In this document: piece after piece, positions 5,925-12,870 of the stretch | Numbering within the stretch: position 1 is the first letter of the stretch | How the letters are laid out: the number at the start of each line of letters is the position of its first letter | Source of the DNA: Collinsella aerofaciens | Lineage (GTDB): Bacteria; Actinomycetota; Coriobacteriia; Coriobacteriales; Coriobacteriaceae | Assembly: GCF_901212495.1 (NCBI RefSeq) | Contig: NZ_CAAKNY010000068.1 | Coordinates: 6,959-20,541, forward strand | Reading direction: 5' to 3' | Length of the DNA stretch: 13,583 bases | The notes under the pieces: model-generated | What the model was told of the DNA's origin: nothing | Databases searched by the model: none | What the model saw: the letters and a program-made list of their open reading frames with translations, nothing else | Program-made: the position numbers and the translations under genes

Positions 5925-7420
5925 CGTGACCCTCCAAAACATTTCCGACTATCCGGCAAATCAATCCCGGGGGGCTCCGTCCCTTCCGCATGGGCTTTAA
6001 TACGAGGTAATATCACCTGCTGTACGATAATGATCGGGAGTGCATTCCAGATAAAGTATCTTGGGAACGTCCTAACGTCACTGCGTATATAGAATGAAAT
6101 GAGCATAAACGAAGCGCAGCAGGCGAACAGCGTACCGTAGGACCCTTTCTCGTAACTCTGTTCAACCGCGTTCTGAAGAATCGCGATGAAAACCCCGAAT
6201 AGAAAGAAAAGGAAAACAGACCATACACCGTAATTAAAGTATGCCTCCGCGATGAAAGACGACCCCACCCCACCGTAATAGGTAAGATAGTCAGAAAAGA
6301 CCTCGTCCACCGACTTAGACTGCAGATAAGCATTGCCCGTAAGTCCATTTGGGAGAACGTAAAGAAGACCAGCGAGATAGGTCTCACCGTTTGCTGTCTT
6401 GATCTGCTCCGGCACCATTTCAATTACCTTAGCGGTAACGGAATATGTAGACGCAGCCTCCCCAACCGCTTCAACAAGTATATTACCACCATCAGCATCG
6501 GAGACCGTTCCGGTATCAGAGAAGCCAGCACGCGCAAATGAGCCAAAAGAAAAGAGCGCAGCCAACAAGGCCAATGCTATGCCCATTTGAAAGAGCGAAG
6601 CTGCCGCACTTTTTTTCGAATAGCATAGAAACCAAACATAGGCAAAAGCAAGAGCGAGAACAAAGACATCGGTCCTGCTTCCCTGCATCATGTAAAGTCC
6701 CGAATAAATGCAAGTCGCAAGAATTTGCCACTTTTCACCCTTTTCCCTCGTCAGAAATGCAGCCAGAAGTGCATAAGGCATTATCGCTCCGAGAATACCG
6801 AAAGCATTGGCTATTCCAGAACGCCGATATGCAGCATCGGAAACGCGAGCCCCATAACCGACGGAATTGGTAAGTTGAATGTTTTGCAAAAGATAGATAA
6901 GTGTCGGAATTGAAAGAACGATTACCAGAAGCATACTCGCCCTACGAAGAGCGTAATAAGATCTTGTATGCCTCGCCTGCTCCGCCCTAACCCTCAAGTT
7001 GGATGGCCTCCGCTTAGCAAACAGGCAATAACCAAGCTGCAGAATCGCGAGCGAAAGAAGGATGAAAAAACTGGACTCCCAAGTGGACGATACAGTTAAT
7101 GCGGTAGACGAAATATAAATACGGACAGGCTTAAGTCCGAGAGCAACAAGGAGCTGCTTCCCAAAATAAAAGGGGAAAGACACGAACAGGACAAGAAAAT
7201 AAAAACTGATACTTTCGGTGAGCCTAAAGGCGTGGTAAAGCATTACCACATATGAGACTAAAGCTGCAAAAATTACAAACTGGTTGCATGCCCGGTAATC
7301 ATCCGTCGGTGGACCCGCAAATAGCATTATTAAGAAAATGGTAATTAGAGCTAACAGCGCCACAATGCTAGACGCAGAAGAATAAAGAATGGTGTGTTTT
7401 ACCTTAGTTGAGACGTTCAT
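5921..7420 (-). CDS. wzy: Wzy-type O-antigen/capsule repeat-unit polymerase
   Basis: A 499-residue membrane protein with about 12 predicted spans, the expected character of an oligosaccharide repeat-unit polymerase that joins flipped units on the outer face of the membrane. The first span is IVALLALITIFLIMLFA; others include FVIFAALVSYVVMLYHAF, FFILLSLAILQLGYCLF, TDVFVLALAFAYVWFLCY and VWSVFLFFLFGVFIAIL. A large hydrophilic loop of about 90 residues (from GSFARAGFSDTG through NGETYLAGLLYVLPNGLTG to SFIAEAYFNYG) lies between spans nine and ten. Such a loop is typical of Wzy and usually carries functional residues. The short motif GSRTDVF after a span is also characteristic of this polymerase type. 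The start ATG 7420 overlaps the upstream stop as ATGA and follows a purine-rich GGAAGGGCGGA. It is distinguished from Wzx by the big loop and lack of similarity to it. Linkage specificity is unknown. Confidence 0.88.
   Translation of the reverse strand: MNVSTKVKHTILYSSASSIVALLALITIFLIMLFAGPPTDDYRACNQFVIFAALVSYVVMLYHAFRLTESISFYFLVLFVSFPFYFGKQLLVALGLKPVRIYISSTALTVSSTWESSFFILLSLAILQLGYCLFAKRRPSNLRVRAEQARHTRSYYALRRASMLLVIVLSIPTLIYLLQNIQLTNSVGYGARVSDAAYRRSGIANAFGILGAIMPYALLAAFLTREKGEKWQILATCIYSGLYMMQGSRTDVFVLALAFAYVWFLCYSKKSAAASLFQMGIALALLAALFSFGSFARAGFSDTGTVSDADGGNILVEAVGEAASTYSVTAKVIEMVPEQIKTANGETYLAGLLYVLPNGLTGNAYLQSKSVDEVFSDYLTYYGGVGSSFIAEAYFNYGVWSVFLFFLFGVFIAILQNAVEQSYEKGSYGTLFACCASFMLISFYIRSDVRTFPRYFIWNALPIIIVQQVILPRIKAHAEGTEPPGIDLPDSRKCFGGSR
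5931..5935 (-). promoter_or_regulatory. Shine-Dalgarno deciding the start of the 420-residue glycosyltransferase
   Basis: The minus strand reads GGAGG followed by six bases (GTCACG) and ATG 5924. It lies inside the 3' end of wzy, so translation is likely coupled. It selects ATG 5924 over the in-frame ATG 5942, which would place the site inside the coding region. Confidence 0.75.
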
Positions 7421-8562
7421 TCCGCCCTTCCGTCTCTACGGTTTCGATTCAAATCCTCTACAACTTCCCGAAGTCCCTCCAGTCCCAAATGCACCGTTAC
7501 TGTCTTCTCTGGATCTGCCACCTCGGCGCAGGCAGATCCCTCCACCACGATGGCGCCCGTGCCGCAGGCGGCAGCTTCTGCTACGTTCATGCCGAAGGTT
7601 TCCTCGGCGCTAGGGTTAAGCAGGACGTCGCATGCTGTATAAATCTCGGCAAGCTCCTCCATGGAGTTGGTCCTAGGCAAGGCAACGATGGAGGGGGCTT
7701 CAGCCTTGGATTGCTTTGCCTGCTTGTCTGAAAGTCCCACGACTACGACGGAGAACCGCCCAGGGTCGAGTTCCCTCGCCAGCCGAACGAAAACAGGAAG
7801 TCCCTTGCGCTCGCTCCAAGTGGAGGCAACGCCCAACACCACGAAACGGTCCTCCAGATCACAGCGCTCGCGGAAATCGCTTGGCGTGGGTTTGAAGACA
7901 GTCGTGTTAACGGTATCATGCACCACCTTCACGTCGTACTTTGAAAGAAAACTCTGCTTGACGAGGTCGGCAAGCCATTGCGAGGGTGTTATAAGCTGCA
8001 TGCGCTCGGGCGGCAGCATGGTGAACAAGCGTTTTTTCTGTTCATATGACCAGCGTACGGCAGCGTCTCCTGCGAAAGTCTCAGGATAAGTTTGTTTTTG
8101 CGGGCACGTGACACAGCCGGCGCAACCCGTTCGCCACTGCTCGCACTTCGCGTACGTAAAATAAATACAGTGACCGGTAAAAGCCCAGCAATCGTGAAGA
8201 GTCCAGACCACATTGCAGCGATGAGCGACTAGCCAATCGAACAGCATCTCGACGTTGATGTAGTAACCGAGCAGTAGGTGCAAATGGACCACGTCGGGGT
8301 CTATCTCGTCGAGCTTTTTCAATAATCTGCGCGTGATTGTCTCGGAATGGAAGCCGGGCTTTCCATCAATGCGCGTTCGCAGAACATCCAAACATACCTC
8401 TGAATAGCTCGCTATACGCTGTAGGTGGTCATCCTGCTCACGATTTCCGCGAGCCCAAAACACCCAAGACTCGTCACCGTTGGCAACGAGCTCTCGGTGC
8501 TTCTTAAATATTATCGAGTCGGCCCAACCACCCGAATATGCGTTTATCTGGACATATTTCAA
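7417..8562 (-). CDS. glycosyltransferase (GT4-like) with cysteine-rich insert
   Basis: A 381-residue GT-B enzyme expected to extend the repeat unit. The N-domain begins KYVQINAYSGGWADSIIFKK. It includes VVHLHLLLGYYINVEMLFDW (91-110) and VVWTLHDCWAFTGHCIYF (118-135), followed by a Cys cluster at C125, C132, C140, C147, C150 and C153 within GCAGCVTCPQ and YPETF. This cluster recurs in a known subset of capsule and colanic-acid-type GT4 enzymes (WcaC-like). The C-domain has VVLGVASTWSERKGLPVFVR (241-260) and NPSAEETFGMNVAEAAACG (316-334), with E321 and E329 forming the EX7E motif. The start is TTG 8562, one base after the upstream stop, supported by GGAGG ten bases before it. The C-terminus is a little short for the family but ends naturally at a TGA overlapping the wzy start. 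Donor specificity is unknown. Confidence 0.9.
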   Translation of the reverse strand: MKYVQINAYSGGWADSIIFKKHRELVANGDESWVFWARGNREQDDHLQRIASYSEVCLDVLRTRIDGKPGFHSETITRRLLKKLDEIDPDVVHLHLLLGYYINVEMLFDWLVAHRCNVVWTLHDCWAFTGHCIYFTYAKCEQWRTGCAGCVTCPQKQTYPETFAGDAAVRWSYEQKKRLFTMLPPERMQLITPSQWLADLVKQSFLSKYDVKVVHDTVNTTVFKPTPSDFRERCDLEDRFVVLGVASTWSERKGLPVFVRLARELDPGRFSVVVVGLSDKQAKQSKAEAPSIVALPRTNSMEELAEIYTACDVLLNPSAEETFGMNVAEAAACGTGAIVVEGSACAEVADPEKTVTVHLGLEGLREVVEDLNRNRRDGRAE

Positions 8563-8563
8563 T

Positions 8564-9691
8564 CTAGGCTTTCCTCCACACCATCTTGTTCACGATGCCG
8601 GTATAGCTCTGAATGAGCTTGATCACCTTCGTCGCCACATTGCGATCAGCGTAGGCCGGTACCTCCACGCCGTCGTCGCCGTTGGCATGCATTGCAACAG
8701 CAAGATCAACGGCCTGTAGGACCTGTTCGGAGGTGATAGAGCCAACACAGAACACGCCGGCGTCCATAGCCTCGGGACGCTCGGTAGAGGTGCGCACCGA
8801 GACCGCGGGAAACTTGAAGTACGAGGCCTCCTCGGGAAGGGTCCCAGAGTCCGAAACGACGCACAAGGCGTTTCGCTGCAACTGGTTGTAGTCAAAGAAT
8901 CCAAGCGGCTTATGCTGGATGACGCGGCTATCGAACTTGAAGCCACGGCGCTCGATCATCTTGGCGCTGCGCGGGTGGCAGCTATAGAGAACAGGAACGT
9001 CGTACTTCTCGGCCATCGCGTTCACGGCGCCCATCAGGCTGAAGAAGTTCTCCTCAATGTCGATGTTCTCCTCACGGTGTGCGGAAAGCAAGATATAGCG
9101 CCCAGGCTTAAGGCCTAGGTCATTCAGAACGGTCGACGTCTCGATATTCGGTAGCACCCGATCCAGCACCTCAGCCATGGGACTGCCCACCACGTAGGTG
9201 TTCTCTGGTTTAGCGCCAGTATCCAGAATGTAGCGGCGCGCGTGCTCGGAGTAGCACAAGTTCACGTCGCTCGTCACGTCGACGATGCGGCGGATGACCT
9301 CCTCGGGCAGGTTCTCGTCCTTGCAGCGGTTGCCAGCCTCCATGTGGAACACGGGGATCTTCAGGCGTTTGGCAGAAATCACACATAAGCAGGAGTTCGT
9401 GTCACCCAGCACCAGCACGGCATCAGGTCGTTCCGCAGCAAACAACTCGTAGCTCTTAGAGATAACGTTGCCCATGGTCTGGCCGAGGTCCTCACCGACC
9501 ACGCCTAGGTAGTGATCCGGCTCGCGGATACCCAGGTCGTCGAAGAACACCTTGTTCAGCTCATAGTCGTAGTTCTGACCCGTATGAACGATTGAGAGTT
9601 CGAAGTACTCGTCGGCCTTACGCACGACCTCGGACAACTTGATGATCTCAGGGCGTGTGCCCATGACGACCATAAGTTTCAGCTTGCTCAT
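8564..9691 (-). CDS. fnlC/qnlC: UDP-HexNAc 2-epimerase, CapG/WbjD/QnlC type
   Basis: A 375-residue member of the non-hydrolysing UDP-GlcNAc 2-epimerase (WecB) fold, acting in the cytosol as the last step of the L-6-deoxy-HexNAc pathway. Motifs: GTRPEIIKLSE (11-21), VHTGQNYDYELN (35-46), VLGDTNSCLC (94-103), HMEAGNRCKDENLPEEVIRR (116-135), LLSAHREENID (201-211), SDSGTLPEEASYF (280-292) and TERPEA (303-308). The HMEAGNR form, rather than the VEAGLRS usual in WecB, is that seen in CapG/WbjD/FnlC proteins. It would invert C2 of the UDP-L-sugar delivered by the two genes just upstream, giving UDP-L-QuiNAc or UDP-L-FucNAc. ATG 9691 was chosen because it gives the family N-terminus and lies two bases after the previous stop; the in-frame extension to 9742 falls inside the upstream gene. 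It is far less likely to be a plain WecB, because of its context and motif variant. Confidence 0.93.
   Translation of the reverse strand: MSKLKLMVVMGTRPEIIKLSEVVRKADEYFELSIVHTGQNYDYELNKVFFDDLGIREPDHYLGVVGEDLGQTMGNVISKSYELFAAERPDAVLVLGDTNSCLCVISAKRLKIPVFHMEAGNRCKDENLPEEVIRRIVDVTSDVNLCYSEHARRYILDTGAKPENTYVVGSPMAEVLDRVLPNIETSTVLNDLGLKPGRYILLSAHREENIDIEENFFSLMGAVNAMAEKYDVPVLYSCHPRSAKMIERRGFKFDSRVIQHKPLGFFDYNQLQRNALCVVSDSGTLPEEASYFKFPAVSVRTSTERPEAMDAGVFCVGSITSEQVLQAVDLAVAMHANGDDGVEVPAYADRNVATKVIKLIQSYTGIVNKMVWRKA
8573..8577 (-). promoter_or_regulatory. Shine-Dalgarno supporting a TTG start
   Basis: The minus strand reads GGAGG then ten bases to TTG 8562, inside the last codons of the upstream 2-epimerase. 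No in-frame ATG lies near this N-terminus, and the conserved protein begins right at the TTG, so the site decides the start. Confidence 0.75.
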
Positions 9692-9693
9692 AT

Positions 9694-10551
9694 CTATATC
9701 ATCTCGTAGTGGGGGTAGAGTTCCCTGTGCTCCCTTATCCATCCGGCCATCTCGCGAACCTGCTCCGGATAGAACTTGGGACGGTAGCTCGGCTCAAAGT
9801 TCGTGCGAACGAGCGTCTTGTCCAGCTGCAGCCCAGCGTCGGGTATTATCTCGATGGCACCGCCGCGCAGCTCACGGTTGAACAGCTGCAGCAGGTCGTA
9901 CTTGTTGATTGAGCCCTCAGGCACCATGTTCACGAGCCCATGGGCCTCCTCGCACGCCTCGTGCTCCATCGCCTTGGCGAGCTCCAGTGTCGTCAGGCCC
10001 GTCCAGATGGCGCCAGTGAAGCCCTTGACCGGCCCGTGCTGCCCCATGAACCAGTTGAGCAGCCCGATGCCTCCGGGGTTCATATCGGGCCCCACGATCG
10101 AGTTGCGGAACGTCAGGTTTCTATCGTCGCGAAGCTCGCCCGCCGCCTTGGTCCGGTCGTAGGCGCTCTCGCCGTCCGGTTCGCTATTTTCCGTATAGGG
10201 CCCGGTGTTTCCCGCGAACACGCAGTCGGTGCTCATGTGGAACACGCGCGTCTGCCTACTTTCGGTCATGCCGGCCAGGACATGCGGAAGCTCACCATTT
10301 AACCAGGCGGCGTCGGGATTGGTCTCGGCCGCCTTGTTCAGCACCCCGATGCAATTAACGATCACGTCGAAGTCGACCTCGTCGATAGAGTCCTGCAAAA
10401 GCTTCTCGTCACGAATGTCGCCCAGGACCTGACTGTCGAGAAACGGCACGCCGCGGCGGCTGAAGCCGACCACAGTGTGCCCGCGCTCCTTGAGGTAAAG
10501 CGAGATGAGGTGGCCTGCCATCCCCGTGGCACCAAGAACCAGGAAGCGCAT
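9694..10551 (-). CDS. qnlB: RmlD-like NAD(P)H-dependent 4-ketosugar reductase (QnlB/WbvR-like)
   Basis: A 285-residue extended short-chain dehydrogenase of the dTDP-4-dehydrorhamnose reductase (RmlD) kind. The N-terminal nucleotide-binding motif is GATGMAGH (7-14). HMSTDCVFAGNTGPYTE (105-121) holds the catalytic Ser/Thr, and YDRTK (131-135) is the YxxxK pair. The sequence ends about 18 residues after the fold, with no C-terminal cupin domain. CapF/WbjC/FnlB of the L-FucNAc pathway are about 370 residues with such a cupin. The RmlD-like counterparts (WbvR, QnlB) of the L-QuiNAc pathway lack it. It most likely reduces C4 of the 4-keto intermediate made by the preceding dehydratase, giving UDP-L-RhaNAc for the following 2-epimerase. 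ATG 10551 lies two bases after the upstream stop; a longer in-frame extension to 10647 is only the upstream gene read out of frame. The fold is certain; the pathway assignment is inference. Confidence 0.9.
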   Translation of the reverse strand: MRFLVLGATGMAGHLISLYLKERGHTVVGFSRRGVPFLDSQVLGDIRDEKLLQDSIDEVDFDVIVNCIGVLNKAAETNPDAAWLNGELPHVLAGMTESRQTRVFHMSTDCVFAGNTGPYTENSEPDGESAYDRTKAAGELRDDRNLTFRNSIVGPDMNPGGIGLLNWFMGQHGPVKGFTGAIWTGLTTLELAKAMEHEACEEAHGLVNMVPEGSINKYDLLQLFNRELRGGAIEIIPDAGLQLDKTLVRTNFEPSYRPKFYPEQVREMAGWIREHRELYPHYEMI

Positions 10552-10553
10552 GC

Positions 10554-11612
10554 CTACTGCACCGCCTCTGCCTCGCGGCCCTCCAGGGCTAGCTGCACGT
10601 ACTCGGCGGTCTTGATCTTGTCGATCGTGCCAGCCACGTCCAAGCACCTCGTGTTATGGGACGTATAGGGCTCGTCAGCCTGGGTGTGGACCTCCCCCTC
10701 CACGAAGAACTTGTCGTAGTTAAGGTCGCGCGTGTCGGCGTGAACACGGAAGTACTCGCCCATGTCCTCGGCACGCAGGCGCTCCTCGCGGGTCATGAGC
10801 GTCTCGTAGAGCTTCTCGCCGTGTCGGGTGCCGATGACACGCGTCTCGGTGCGGCCGAACACTTGCTGGACCGCTTCGGCGAGGTCACCTATGGTCGAAG
10901 CGGGCGCCTTCTGGATGAACAAGTCGCCGGGGTTGGCGTGCTCGAAGGCGAACTGCACGAGGTCGACCGCCTCGTCGAGGTTCATGAGGAAGCGCGTCAT
11001 GCCGGGGTCGGTCACCGTCACGGGCTCGGCCGCACGGATCTGCTTGATGAACAGTGGGATAACGCTACCACGCGAGCACATAACGTTGCCGTAGCGTGTG
11101 CAGCAGATGGTTGTACGACCAGCGCCGTTGCGGGCGTTGGCGTAAATGATGGACTCCATCATGGCCTTGGACTTGCCCATGGCGTTGATGGGGTAGGCGG
11201 CCTTGTCGGTCGACAAGCACACGACTTTCTCGACACCCTCGGCGATGGCGGCGTGCAGCACGTTGTCGGTGCCGATGACGTTGGTCTTGACGGCCTCCAT
11301 GGGGAAGAACTCGCAGGAGGGAACCTGCTTGAGGGCGGCGGCATGGAAGATGTAGTCCACGTCATGCATGGCATCGCGGACAGATTGGGCGTCGCGGACG
11401 TCGCCGATGAAGAAGCGGACCTTGGAGGCGAGCTCGGGGGATTTCTCCTGCAGGCGATGGCGCATGTCGTCCTGTTTCTTCTCGTCGCGGGAGAAGATGC
11501 GAATTTCGGCAAGGTCGGTGTCCATGAAGTGCTTGAGCACGGTGTTGCCGAACGAGCCTGTACCGCCCGTGATCATCAGGGTTTTACCGCTGAAGTAACT
11601 TTCGTTTTGCAT
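10554..11612 (-). CDS. fnlA/qnlA: UDP-GlcNAc 4,6-dehydratase/5-epimerase, CapE/WbjB/FnlA type
   Basis: A 352-residue extended short-chain dehydrogenase that starts L-6-deoxy-HexNAc synthesis from UDP-GlcNAc. TGGTGSFGNTVL (15-26) is the NAD(P)-binding loop. IFSRDEKKQDDMRH (39-52) is typical of the CapD/CapE/FlaA1 group, as is FHAAALKQVPSCEFFPMEAV (89-108). The active-site segment STDKAAYPINAMGKSK (134-149) has Met145 where ordinary SDR enzymes have the catalytic Tyr, giving MxxxK; this is a known feature of CapE-type enzymes, not a defect. TRYGNVMCSRGSVIPLF and GEKLYETLMTREE follow. It is not FlaA1/PseB by its longer C-terminus and by its neighbours. Its ATG follows the upstream stop by five bases with GAAAGG eight bases before it. 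It forms a three-gene set with the reductase and 2-epimerase. The product of the set is probably the donor for the adjacent WbuB-like transferase. Confidence 0.94.
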   Translation of the reverse strand: MQNESYFSGKTLMITGGTGSFGNTVLKHFMDTDLAEIRIFSRDEKKQDDMRHRLQEKSPELASKVRFFIGDVRDAQSVRDAMHDVDYIFHAAALKQVPSCEFFPMEAVKTNVIGTDNVLHAAIAEGVEKVVCLSTDKAAYPINAMGKSKAMMESIIYANARNGAGRTTICCTRYGNVMCSRGSVIPLFIKQIRAAEPVTVTDPGMTRFLMNLDEAVDLVQFAFEHANPGDLFIQKAPASTIGDLAEAVQQVFGRTETRVIGTRHGEKLYETLMTREERLRAEDMGEYFRVHADTRDLNYDKFFVEGEVHTQADEPYTSHNTRCLDVAGTIDKIKTAEYVQLALEGREAEAVQ

Positions 11613-11617
11613 ATTAA

Positions 11618-12868
11618 TTACCTTTCATTTCCAGTCGATGTCGCGATTAGCAGCGACTCGATCTCGTCCATATATCTGTCCTTAGTGAAGTTGGCCCGAA
11701 AATAAGCCCTTCCCGATTCGCCGAAACCTTCGTAGGCTGCGCGATTGTCGATGAAATCTTCTAGGAGGGAGGCGAGTCCCGCGGAATCGCCGGCGGGAAC
11801 AGACCTGCCGCAACCTGAATCTCGGATGACCTCTGCAGCCGAACCATCAATGGCGGCGAGAATGGGCTTGCCGGCGGCCATGTAACCCTGCAGCCTGCTG
11901 GGCAGCGTCGAGCTGATCCAGGGTGCTCCCGGAACCCGTAGTGTCAGGATGCAGCAGTCCGCCATACGGTAAAAGTTGGGCATTTCTTCGAAGGGATGAC
12001 GGCCATGGAAAATCACCTTGTCGCCGAGGCCGTTTGCGGCTACATATCGCTTACAGTCATCGATAACGGAGCCGGTTCCAACGACATGTAGCTCAAAATC
12101 GTCCCTAGACTTGATTCGGTTGACGGCATCGAGCACGCATGGCATGTCCTGCAGCCGCCCTATGTTTCCCATAACCATGAACCTAGTCTTCAGCGCGGGC
12201 GAGGGGCTTAACTCCATATCAAGGTAGCTGTCATCGGCGTATTGCGGGACGTATTCCAGGCGCTCTCGCTCGAAACCATGTACCTTCTCGAAGCAATCGA
12301 CATACGCACTCGAATTCGTCGCCACGAAGTCCGCCTCGCGGTAAATGGCAGTACTGACAACCCTAAAGAGGGGCAATACGAATGAAAGTGTGCTTGGGAG
12401 CATGGCCATGACGGCATCGGGCCAGATGTCCGCACAGTACAGAAGCGCAGGACAGCCAGATTTTCTCTTGGCGTCCTTCATGGGTGCAGCCATAAGAACC
12501 GGCGTTATCTGGTATGCGAAAACGACATCGAAGTCGCCCGGAAGCTCCTTTACCTTCTTCTTTGCTTTCAGCATGTAGCTAATATAATTTCGCGCCAAGC
12601 CAACGATACCGTTCTTACGCGGTATCTCCTCTACGCGCACGATATGAACGCCATTGCGCTCCTGCATGCGGTTTTTTCCATCAAGGTAATCATCGGGGAT
12701 AACACCCGTGGGATAGTTAGGAACGCCAACGAGCGCAGTCACATCGTGACCGCGTCTAGCAAGCTCCTCGCACACCTCGGTAATCTGAAATTGCTCTGGC
12801 CAGTAGTGTTGGCAGATGACCAAGATCTTAAGCGGGTGAGAACTATGCAAAAGACGAGAACCATGCAT
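11618..12868 (-). CDS. wbuB: WbuB-like GT4 glycosyltransferase (L-FucNAc/L-QuiNAc transferase type)
   Basis: A 416-residue GT-B enzyme. The N-domain has KILVICQHYWPEQFQITEVC (14-33), GHDVTALVGVPNYPTG (40-55) and LLYCADIWPDAVMAM (142-156). The C-domain has MVMGNIGRLQDMPCVLDAV (231-249), HVVGTGS, FHGRHPFEEMPNFY (287-300), ADCCILTLR and LPSRLQGYMAAGKPILAAID (322-341). The opening and the PNYPTG motif match the WbuB group found in O-antigen clusters, which transfers L-FucNAc or L-QuiNAc. That group is typically encoded beside the FnlABC/QnlABC set, as here. It probably adds the second sugar, immediately after priming. The open frame extends to 13303, but that part is the priming-transferase gene read in another frame. 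The start is placed at ATG 12868, two bases after the upstream stop. The N-terminus carries about 12 residues before the usual beginning. The exact substrate is inferred. Confidence 0.9.
   Translation of the reverse strand: MHGSRLLHSSHPLKILVICQHYWPEQFQITEVCEELARRGHDVTALVGVPNYPTGVIPDDYLDGKNRMQERNGVHIVRVEEIPRKNGIVGLARNYISYMLKAKKKVKELPGDFDVVFAYQITPVLMAAPMKDAKRKSGCPALLYCADIWPDAVMAMLPSTLSFVLPLFRVVSTAIYREADFVATNSSAYVDCFEKVHGFERERLEYVPQYADDSYLDMELSPSPALKTRFMVMGNIGRLQDMPCVLDAVNRIKSRDDFELHVVGTGSVIDDCKRYVAANGLGDKVIFHGRHPFEEMPNFYRMADCCILTLRVPGAPWISSTLPSRLQGYMAAGKPILAAIDGSAAEVIRDSGCGRSVPAGDSAGLASLLEDFIDNRAAYEGFGESGRAYFRANFTKDRYMDEIESLLIATSTGNER
11621..11626 (-). promoter_or_regulatory. Shine-Dalgarno of the CapE/WbjB-type gene
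   Basis: The minus strand reads GAAAGG eight bases before ATG 11612, within the last codons of the upstream glycosyltransferase (whose stop is at 11618-11620). This indicates coupled translation. Confidence 0.65.
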
Positions 12869-12870
12869 TC

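Noticed and set aside
10656..11705. Long open frame on the plus strand (349 codons) opposite the CapE/WbjB-type gene
   Set aside because: It has no family features and is rich in Gly, Val, Asp and Leu, as expected for the antisense of GC-rich codons. The minus-strand gene is unmistakable.
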